In this document: in pieces, positions 1 through 6,220 of the stretch
Layout: each line of letters opens with the position of its first letter
Numbering within the stretch: position 1 is the first letter of the stretch
Source: CAZRRV01 sp964602735
GTDB taxonomy: Bacteria > Bacillota > Clostridia > Oscillospirales > Acutalibacteraceae
DNA: 22,335 nucleotides
Reading direction: 5' to 3'
Assembly: GCA_964602735.1 (NCBI GenBank)
Contig: CAZRRV010000026.1
Span: 1 to 22,335, forward strand
The notes under the pieces: model-generated
What the model saw: the letters and a program-made list of their open reading frames with translations, nothing else
What the model was told of the DNA's origin: nothing
Database searches by the model: none
Translations under genes and position numbers: made by a program

Positions 1-62
1 GGAACAGCGGCGCATATTTTTCGGCATTTGAAGAAAACGGATCTGTTTTGCGCCCGCGATAA
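1..62 (+). CDS. Possible 3' tail of an upstream gene (partial)
   Basis: Reading from base 3, a frame stays open for 19 codons and ends in TAA at 60-62, just before the promoter of the ABC genes. This could be the end of a plus-strand gene that begins outside the window. It is too short to assign to a family, and another frame is also open through this stretch, so chance is a real alternative. Confidence 0.2.
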   Translation, partial: NSGAYFSAFEENGSVLRPR

Positions 63-76
63 ACGGACGTATTATC

Positions 77-104
77 TTGAAAAATTCAACGGCGGTTGTA
101 TAAT
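77..104 (+). promoter_or_regulatory. Sigma-A type promoter for the ABC exporter pair
   Basis: A TTGAAA box at 77-82 and a perfect TATAAT box at 99-104 are separated by 16 bp. Transcription would start near 110-112. That leaves only about 11 nt of leader if the TTG at 122 is the start codon, and about 40 nt if translation begins near 142-155. Confidence 0.8.
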
Positions 105-121
105 AATATTGAAGTATTGCA

Positions 122-1873
122 TTGCCTGAACGGGAACGGGGGTGTATCGGTACGAAAAAAATAGCGGAGTATTTGCGCCCTTATTTGGGCCGGATGTCTG
201 TCGGGATGGTGATTAAGTTTACCGGAACCGTAATGGATCTTCTCCTGCCGTATATTCTCGCAACCACTATCGACAGGGTGATCCCGGCGAAAAACATTCC
301 CGCCGTATTCATGTGGGGAGGAGTTATGATCCTGTGTTCGGTTGCAGCGCTTGTGACGAATATCGCGGCGAACCGTATGGCTTCGCGGATCGCGAGAGAC
401 ACAACGCGGCGCATCCGGCATGATCTGTATGAAAAAACCGTAAACCTTTCGTGTCGGCAGGTTGACGGGATCGGCGTACCGTCGCTCGAATCGCGCCTTA
501 CAACCGATACATACAATGTGCACCAGATGATCACAATGATGCAGCGTTTGGGCGTGCGCGCCCCGATTCTTCTCATCGGCGGTATTATCGTAACCCTTAC
601 CCTCGAACCGGCGCTTACAACGGTGCTTCTGGCGGTTCTGCCGGTTATATCTCTCGTTGTGTGGAAAATCTCGAAAAAAGGTGTTCCCCTGTACACCGAT
701 TTACAAAAATCCTCTGATAAACTTACCCGCTCGGTTCGGGAGAAAGCATCCGGCATCAGGGTAATAAAGGCTCTTTCTAAAGAGGAATACGAAAAGCAGC
801 GTTTTGCGGAGATAAACGGCGAAGTTGTACGGAAAGAGACCCGCGCCGCCGCGACAATGGCGGCGAGCAATCCGCTTATGAATCTGTTCCTGAACCTCGG
901 GCTGACCGCCGTCATAGTTGTCGGCGCGTTCCGCGCTAATTCGGGACTTACCACACCCGGCGCTGTAATCGCGTTTTTAAGCTATTTTACGATTATATTA
1001 AACGCGATGCTTACGGTAACGAGAATGTTTGTAATGCTTTCAAAAGGCACCGCCTCGGCGGGGAGAATAGCCGAAGTGCTGAATATGCCCGACGATCTTC
1101 CCCGCGCGGAACCGGCGGCCGTTGCCGACGGTGCGCATATCCGTTTCGATAATGTATCGTTTTCTTACGGCGGAGAAAAGAACGCTGTCGACGGGATAAG
1201 TTTTGCCGTAAACAAAGGCGAAACTTTAGGCATTATAGGCGCGACCGGAAGCGGTAAAACAACCCTGATTTTCCTCTTAATGCGAATGTACGATCCCTGC
1301 GGCGGCAGAATACTGATAAACGGCAAAGACGTCGCCGGCATGAGCGCGGAGGAAATCCATACGAAGTTCGGCGTCGTGTTCCAAAACGATTTTTTAACGG
1401 CGGACACAATAGCCGGGAACATCGATTTCGGGCGCGGCCTCGGTATGGATAAAATACGGGCGGCAGCCGAATGCGCGCAGGCTGGGGATTTTATAAACGG
1501 CAAAGATATGGGGTTCGAATATAAACTTACTCCGCGGGGAACAAATCTTTCCGGCGGGCAGAAACAGCGTGTGCTTATAGCGCGGGCTGTCGCCGCGGAT
1601 CCCGAAATACTGATATTCGACGATTCCTCCAGCGCTCTCGACTACCACACCGATGCCGATCTCCGTAAAGCGCTCGCGACGCATTTTGCCGGTACGACCT
1701 CGATCGTTATAGCTCAGCGGATAAGCTCCGTAATGCGCGCCGAACATATTCTTGTACTCGATGACGGGAAGACGGCGGGTTACGGAACGCACGCGGAACT
1801 CATGCGGGAATGCGCAATATACCGTGAAATAGCGGAATCTCAGATGGGAGATTTGCCTTATGCTGCCCGGTAA
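122..1873 (+). CDS. ABC exporter half-transporter, degenerate-site subunit
   Basis: This is a type I ABC exporter half: an N-terminal transmembrane domain (about residues 20-310) fused to an ATPase domain (about 338-583). Walker A GATGSGKTT is at 373-381 and the signature LSGGQ at 476-480. Walker B ends in IFDD, so the catalytic glutamate position holds Asp501. The switch histidine is Gln532 (AQRIS). Asp for Glu and Gln for His are typical of the degenerate subunit in heterodimers such as TM287/288 or BmrCD. The partner is the next gene, which overlaps by 14 nt. The substrate cannot be read from sequence; drugs, lipids or peptides are all possible. The start is uncertain: TTG at 122 is the only canonical start before the conserved region, but it lies about 11 nt after the predicted transcription start and has no Shine-Dalgarno. 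Family members usually begin close to the KKIAEYL segment, near base 152. Confidence 0.93.
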   Translation: MPERERGCIGTKKIAEYLRPYLGRMSVGMVIKFTGTVMDLLLPYILATTIDRVIPAKNIPAVFMWGGVMILCSVAALVTNIAANRMASRIARDTTRRIRHDLYEKTVNLSCRQVDGIGVPSLESRLTTDTYNVHQMITMMQRLGVRAPILLIGGIIVTLTLEPALTTVLLAVLPVISLVVWKISKKGVPLYTDLQKSSDKLTRSVREKASGIRVIKALSKEEYEKQRFAEINGEVVRKETRAAATMAASNPLMNLFLNLGLTAVIVVGAFRANSGLTTPGAVIAFLSYFTIILNAMLTVTRMFVMLSKGTASAGRIAEVLNMPDDLPRAEPAAVADGAHIRFDNVSFSYGGEKNAVDGISFAVNKGETLGIIGATGSGKTTLIFLLMRMYDPCGGRILINGKDVAGMSAEEIHTKFGVVFQNDFLTADTIAGNIDFGRGLGMDKIRAAAECAQAGDFINGKDMGFEYKLTPRGTNLSGGQKQRVLIARAVAADPEILIFDDSSSALDYHTDADLRKALATHFAGTTSIVIAQRISSVMRAEHILVLDDGKTAGYGTHAELMRECAIYREIAESQMGDLPYAAR

Positions 1874-3629
1874 TAAAAAAAGCGGTCTGTTCGGCGGCAG
1901 GGCGCATATTCTCCCGCGGCTTTGGAAATACCTCGCGAAATACAAACGGACGCTGCTGTTCTGCCTTGCGCTTGCCGTTTCGGGCAACCTTCTGGCGCTT
2001 GTGGGGCCGATGCTATCGGGATTCGCCATCGACGCGATAAGCCCCGGAAAAGGCAAAGTGGATTTTAAGACCGTGTTTTTCTATGCCGGACTTATGATTG
2101 TGTTTTATACCCTTTCTTCTCTGCTTTCGTATGTGCTTTCGGTACTGATGATCCGTCTCAGCCAGAAAGTGGTTTACAGGATGCGGCAGGATATTGTCGA
2201 CCGGCTGATGGTTCTCCCTGTGGAATTTTTCGACCGCACGCAGACCGGAGACATCGTTTCCCGCATATCATATGACATCGACACCGTAAATTCGAGCCTT
2301 TCGACGGATCTTATACAAATCGCCGCGAGCGTTATAACGGTTATCGGTTCGCTTGTTATGATGCTGCTGCTTTCCCCGCCGCTGGTTCTCGTCTTCGCCG
2401 TCACCGTACCGCTTTCCGTACTGTTTACGAAATTCATGTCGAAGAAAGTAAGGCCGCTGTTCAGGCGCAGGACGGCGAAATTGGGCGAGCTTAACGGTTA
2501 CACGGAAGAAACCGTATCGGGATACCGCACCATAAAGGCGTATCACACAGAGGATTTTATGACGGCGAGATTCGATGAAAAAAACGAAGACGCCGTTACC
2601 GCGTATTACAACGCCGACTACTACGGCAGTATGACCGGACCCGGCGTGAATTTTATAAACAATCTTTCCCTGTCGCTTACGAGCGTATTCGGCGCGCTTT
2701 TATTCCTGTTCGGTAAAATCACCCTCGGCAACCTCTCCTCGTTTGTGCTGTATTCACGCAAGTTTTCGGGCCCCATAAACGAAACGGCGAATATAATAAG
2801 CGAACTTCAGTCCGCTGTCGCCGCTGCGGAACGGATATTCCTCCTGATTGACGAAAAAAGCGAAGCGGCCGACAGTCCCGGCGCCGTTACTCTGCGAAAC
2901 GCGGAGGGGAGAGTATCGGTACGGCATGTGGACTTCGGCTATACTCCCGACAGCTGTGTGCTGCGCGATTTCTGTATGGAATCCCGTCCCGGCGAAACCG
3001 TCGCGGTTGTGGGGCCGACAGGCGCCGGCAAAACGACGCTGATAAATCTTCTCATGCGGTTTTACGATCCGTTGAGCGGAACCATATCCGTCGACGGCAA
3101 AGACATACGGAACATAACGCGGCAAAGCCTTCGCCTCGCGTACACCATGGTATTGCAGGACACTTGGCTGTTCTCTGGAACGGTTTTCGAAAATCTGGCA
3201 TACGGAAAAAAAGACGCCTCGAAAGAAGATGTTGAGGCGGCGGCGAAAGCCGCGAAAATTCACGATACGATAATGAAACTTCCGAACGGGTACGATACCG
3301 TAATAGGGGACGACGGCGTGAATCTTTCAAAAGGGCAGAAGCAGCTTCTGACAATCGCGCGGGCCATGTTGCTCGATGCGAATATGCTGATACTCGACGA
3401 GGCCACGTCAAATGTCGACACCCGCACGGAGCTTGAAATACAGCGGGCGATGCGAATCCTTATGAAAGGTAAAACCTGTTTTGTTATTGCCCACCGCCTT
3501 TCAACCGTACAGAACGCCGATCAGATTCTGGTTATCGACAACGGACGGGTAGTTGAGCGCGGCCGCCACGGCGAACTGCTTGAAAAAGGCGGATTTTACG
3601 CCGATCTTTACCGTTCGCAGTTTAGCTGA
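1860..3629 (+). CDS. ABC exporter half-transporter, catalytic-site subunit
   Basis: This is the second half of the heterodimeric type I exporter, with a transmembrane domain at about residues 25-325 and an ATPase domain at about 352-589. Walker A GPTGAGKTT is at 385-393. Walker B ILDEAT carries the canonical catalytic Glu514, and the switch His545 is present (IAHRLS). The signature is altered to LSKGQ (489-493). Paired with the first subunit, this gives one fully competent ATP site (this Walker A/B with the partner's LSGGQ) and one degenerate site (the partner's Asp501 with this LSKGQ). The ATG at 1860 is preceded by GGGAG with a 9-nt spacer and overlaps the upstream stop, suggesting translational coupling. 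The gene ends just before a strong hairpin terminator. Confidence 0.95.
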   Translation: MLPGNKKSGLFGGRAHILPRLWKYLAKYKRTLLFCLALAVSGNLLALVGPMLSGFAIDAISPGKGKVDFKTVFFYAGLMIVFYTLSSLLSYVLSVLMIRLSQKVVYRMRQDIVDRLMVLPVEFFDRTQTGDIVSRISYDIDTVNSSLSTDLIQIAASVITVIGSLVMMLLLSPPLVLVFAVTVPLSVLFTKFMSKKVRPLFRRRTAKLGELNGYTEETVSGYRTIKAYHTEDFMTARFDEKNEDAVTAYYNADYYGSMTGPGVNFINNLSLSLTSVFGALLFLFGKITLGNLSSFVLYSRKFSGPINETANIISELQSAVAAAERIFLLIDEKSEAADSPGAVTLRNAEGRVSVRHVDFGYTPDSCVLRDFCMESRPGETVAVVGPTGAGKTTLINLLMRFYDPLSGTISVDGKDIRNITRQSLRLAYTMVLQDTWLFSGTVFENLAYGKKDASKEDVEAAAKAAKIHDTIMKLPNGYDTVIGDDGVNLSKGQKQLLTIARAMLLDANMLILDEATSNVDTRTELEIQRAMRILMKGKTCFVIAHRLSTVQNADQILVIDNGRVVERGRHGELLEKGGFYADLYRSQFS

Positions 3630-3674
3630 TCTCCGGCGGGGTTACGAAATCCGCGCGGTTCCCGCAAAATTTTC

Positions 3675-3706
3675 AAGGCGGCGCTCCGGCGCCGCCTTAT
3701 TTTGTA
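3675..3706. terminator. Bidirectional rho-independent terminator
   Basis: A perfect 10-bp GC-rich stem (3675-3684 with 3689-3698) encloses a TCCG loop. It is followed on the plus strand by a T-rich tract (ATTTTG) and on the minus strand by TTGAAAATTTT. It lies between the convergent ABC exporter and MFS genes and overlaps the MFS stop codon, so it probably serves both. Confidence 0.85.
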
Positions 3707-4917
3707 ATATTCTCGTTTCCCGCGGGTTTCTTTCCGTAGTGCCATGAAAGCGACAGGGCGCAGACGACGAGCGCGACCGGGAAAACAACCCCCGAAAGCA
3801 CTCCCGCTTTAAGGTTGCCGCCCGCGGCCTGCGAAATATTTCCCACAACGGCGGGACCGATCGATCCCCCGAGATCTCCGGCCAATGCCAAAAAGGCGAA
3901 CATTGCGGTGCCGCCGCCTGGAAGAATATTCGAGGCGGTGCTTATCGAGCCCGGCCACATAATTCCCACCGAAAATCCGCACACCGCGCAACCGATAAGT
4001 CCCAAAACGGGTGCATTCGCGAGGCCGGCCAACAGGTAGCAGCCGACGCACAGAACTCCCGAAAAAACCATAAACGGCATAAGCTTTATTTTCCCGCCGA
4101 ATTTGCCGTATAATGTTCTGCACAATCCCATAAGCAGCATAAAACCGCAGAGACCGACCGAATCGCCGACTGCCTTTGAAACTCCGAGCGCCGATTCCGC
4201 GAACGCCGACGCCCACTGTTCCATAGCCAGTTCCGACGCTCCGGCGCATGCCATAAGAAGGCACAAAACCCAGAATGTTTTTGTTTTAAGCAGCCTGCGC
4301 GCCGGTATGCTCCCGCCTTTGTCGAGTGTTTCCTCGATAGGGCAGACGGCGAAATTGAAAATATTTAAGAACGGAACGGCGGACCATATTAAAGCTAAAA
4401 TCGGCCATTTTTCTATACCGAAAACACGGAAGAAAAGCGTTGACGCCAGAATAACGAGAACCGAACCCCAGCAGTACGAGGAGTGGAGAAGGCTCATCGC
4501 TCCTTCTTTGTTCCCGAACGGGCACGCTTCGATGATGGGGCTTACAAGCACCTCGGTAAGTCCGCTGCCCGCCGCGTACACAACCACGCAAATCATAATT
4601 CCGGCGAAAGGCGAGGGCAGAATATTCGGCAGGAACGAAAGCATGGCGAGACCCGCCCCCGACAGTATCTCCGCCGCGATAACGCAGGGGCGGTATCCGA
4701 TTTTAGGCACAATGCCGGCGCACAGAAAATCGGTGGTGAGCTGCGTTAAGAAAAACACCGTGGAAATTGCCGCCAGTTTTGAAAACGGTATATTATATGT
4801 TCGGCGAAATGTGAGGTAAAGCATGGGAATGAAGTTCGCGCATATCGCCTGCGTTACAAAACCCGTATAGCACGCGACCGCAGTTCGGCCGTATTTCCGT
4901 TCCGCCAAAAGAATCAC
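3697..4917 (-). CDS. Major facilitator superfamily transporter
   Basis: This 406-residue, very hydrophobic protein has the length and helix pattern of a 12-helix MFS carrier, with a central hydrophilic loop near residues 190-210 (ETLDKGGSIPARRLLKTKT) separating two six-helix halves. Glycine-rich small-residue helices such as GFSVGIMWPG near the C-terminal half resemble the fucose-permease/sugar-porter side of the superfamily, but the substrate is unknown. The start chosen is GTG at 4917. No ATG lies in frame upstream, and the first helix begins about 12 residues in, as is usual. No good Shine-Dalgarno precedes it, so the start is less certain than the family call. Two inverted repeats lie directly upstream. 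The gene converges with the ABC exporter pair. Confidence 0.88.
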   Translation of the reverse strand: MILLAERKYGRTAVACYTGFVTQAICANFIPMLYLTFRRTYNIPFSKLAAISTVFFLTQLTTDFLCAGIVPKIGYRPCVIAAEILSGAGLAMLSFLPNILPSPFAGIMICVVVYAAGSGLTEVLVSPIIEACPFGNKEGAMSLLHSSYCWGSVLVILASTLFFRVFGIEKWPILALIWSAVPFLNIFNFAVCPIEETLDKGGSIPARRLLKTKTFWVLCLLMACAGASELAMEQWASAFAESALGVSKAVGDSVGLCGFMLLMGLCRTLYGKFGGKIKLMPFMVFSGVLCVGCYLLAGLANAPVLGLIGCAVCGFSVGIMWPGSISTASNILPGGGTAMFAFLALAGDLGGSIGPAVVGNISQAAGGNLKAGVLSGVVFPVALVVCALSLSWHYGKKPAGNENITK

Positions 4918-4928
4918 CGGTTCCGTAT

Positions 4929-4975
4929 GCGCGGCATGTCCGCGCTGTTTTTTGCGTGTTGCCCGGGCAACACGC
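4929..4975 (-). promoter_or_regulatory. Two inverted repeats upstream of the MFS gene (candidate operator)
   Basis: A perfect 22-bp palindrome occupies 4954-4975 (half-site GCGTGTTGCCC), and a second inverted repeat with GCGCGG arms and a CATGT spacer lies at 4929-4945. Both sit in the 79-bp gap between the MFS start and the terminator of the neighbouring small gene. Neither is followed by a T-tract on the strand that would matter for termination, so an operator or an mRNA hairpin near the start is more likely. I could not find a convincing -10/-35 pair here. Confidence 0.45.
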
Positions 4976-4989
4976 GCCGTTCTCTCTCC

Positions 4990-5025
4990 AAAAATAAAGG
5001 AGACGGCATTCTGCTCCGTCTCCTT
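4990..5025 (-). terminator. Rho-independent terminator of the small membrane-protein gene
   Basis: On the minus strand a perfect 10-bp stem (arm AAGGAGACGG at 4997-5006 pairing with 5016-5025, 9-nt loop) is followed directly by the T-rich run TTTATTTTT. It begins 16 nt after the stop codon of the small gene at 5041. Confidence 0.88.
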
Positions 5026-5040
5026 CGTGTAACAAAAAGA

Positions 5041-5241
5041 TTATTCGGCTTCTTCGGGTTTGCTTTCTTCTTCCGTTTTTTCTTTTTCGTCCGCTTTGGC
5101 GTCGTCTTCACAGTCGATATATTCGTATTCGTTATTGTTCTTGTTTACGAGGAACCGATTCACAATAACGGCGACGCCCGCCGCCATGGCGACAACTCCG
5201 ATGATAATCGAAATCACCCACATTACATGTTTACAGGTCAT
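5041..5241 (-). CDS. Small single-pass membrane protein with acidic tail
   Basis: This 66-residue protein has a short N-terminus (MTCKHVMW), one strong membrane helix (about residues 9-29, rich in Ile, Val, Ala and Gly), a short basic/Asn-rich linker, and a C-terminal tail dominated by Glu, Asp and Lys that ends in PEEAE. It has no recognisable catalytic motif and I do not assign a function. Similar tiny one-helix proteins with charged tails are common among uncharacterised clostridial proteins. The start is ATG at 5241, because AGGCGG lies 8 nt upstream; a TTG two codons earlier would sit too close to that site. The gene has its own promoter (5313-5341) and terminator (4990-5025), so it is a separate transcription unit and very probably a real gene despite its size. 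Confidence 0.8.
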   Translation of the reverse strand: MTCKHVMWVISIIIGVVAMAAGVAVIVNRFLVNKNNNEYEYIDCEDDAKADEKEKTEEESKPEEAE

Positions 5242-5312
5242 TTTCAAAACCGCCTTTCGTATTTTTTCGGGTTCCGGGATAAAAACCGCTCCGAAACTCT
5301 TAATTTATGATT

Positions 5313-5341
5313 ATTTTACAATGGAGTACCGCTTTTGTCAA
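5313..5341 (-). promoter_or_regulatory. Sigma-A type promoter for the small membrane-protein gene
   Basis: On the minus strand a perfect TTGACA box (5336-5341) and TAAAAT (5313-5318) are separated by exactly 17 bp. The -35 box lies only 10 bp after the degV stop codon. Transcription would start near 5306, giving a leader of about 65 nt. Confidence 0.85.
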
Positions 5342-5351
5342 GCCGGAATTT

Positions 5352-6197
5352 TCATTTGCGGACGAACAGCACGCCCAGGGTTCCGGGTCCGCAGTGGCAT
5401 GAAACGGTGCATCCGGCGCGCGTTACCGCAATTTCATCGAAATCGGCTACAGACGATACAACATCGTAAACGGCGTCGATATTCTCCTGCGGGCAGCCGG
5501 AATGCGTTATAAAAACCCGGTGTTTATCAACGGAATCAATATCGGAAAGGCGGGCGCGCGCGTAAGTCTGCAAAACATCGCGCATCTTGCCGCGGTATTT
5601 TTTCCCCACGCCCATGGCGCCGTTTTTTACCTCGATGCAGGGGTGAAGTTTAAGCATATTTGCGCCCAGCGCCGCAATCGCGGAGCATCTGCCGCCTTTG
5701 TAAAGATAATCGACGGTGTCGATTATGAAAGACGTATCCACGCGGGGGCGCATTTTCGTTATTTCATCGCAGATTTCGTCCGCCGTTTTCCCCTCCGCCG
5801 CGAGTTCCGCGGCGCGCAGCACCTGCAAGCCGACCCCGGTTGATAAATTTTCGCTGTCGATAATGTGAATTTTCGGGTTGCCGTCGGCGGCGGTAACGGC
5901 GTTGTTATAGTTTACCGACATCTGCGAGCTTATCGTAAAATATACGATCTCGTCTCCCTGCTCGAGAAAGGGACGGAAAAATTCCTCATGATCGCCCACG
6001 CTCGACGCGGCGGTTTTCGGAAGCCGCCCGTTTTTCGCGACAAAACCGTAAATCCCGTCGGGGTCTATTTCCAGCCCGTCGCGGTACTGTTTGCCGTCTA
6101 ATACCGCGTATAAAGGATTTATCGTTATGCCGTATCTGTCAATAAGTTCGGGCGACAAATCGCATGTGCTGTCGCTTAATATCGCTGTTTTTCCCAT
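5352..6197 (-). CDS. DegV family fatty-acid-binding protein
   Basis: This 281-residue protein has the hallmarks of DegV/FakB: N-terminal SDSTCDL, the TAASS segment, SSQMSVNYNNA, DSENLSTG, YLYKGGRCS, and the C-terminal HCGPGTLGV motif that includes the conserved His-x-Gly-Pro-Gly-Thr. FakB proteins bind a fatty acid and present its carboxylate to the kinase FakA for phosphorylation and phospholipid synthesis. No fakA lies in the window. The chosen start is ATG at 6197 because it directly precedes the DegV core (GKTAILSDS). A TTG at 6224 overlaps the kinase stop as TTGA and would add nine residues, so a coupled start there remains possible. The gene occupies the position after prkC where rsgA is commonly found. 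No clear terminator follows it. Confidence 0.9.
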   Translation of the reverse strand: MGKTAILSDSTCDLSPELIDRYGITINPLYAVLDGKQYRDGLEIDPDGIYGFVAKNGRLPKTAASSVGDHEEFFRPFLEQGDEIVYFTISSQMSVNYNNAVTAADGNPKIHIIDSENLSTGVGLQVLRAAELAAEGKTADEICDEITKMRPRVDTSFIIDTVDYLYKGGRCSAIAALGANMLKLHPCIEVKNGAMGVGKKYRGKMRDVLQTYARARLSDIDSVDKHRVFITHSGCPQENIDAVYDVVSSVADFDEIAVTRAGCTVSCHCGPGTLGVLFVRK

Positions 6198-6220
6198 AAT
6201 TTCTCTCTCTGTTTCTCGGC

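Noticed and set aside
4103..4819. 238-codon plus-strand frame opposite the MFS gene
   Set aside because: It is Ser/Thr/Pro-rich shadow translation of a membrane-protein gene, with no motif and no start signals.
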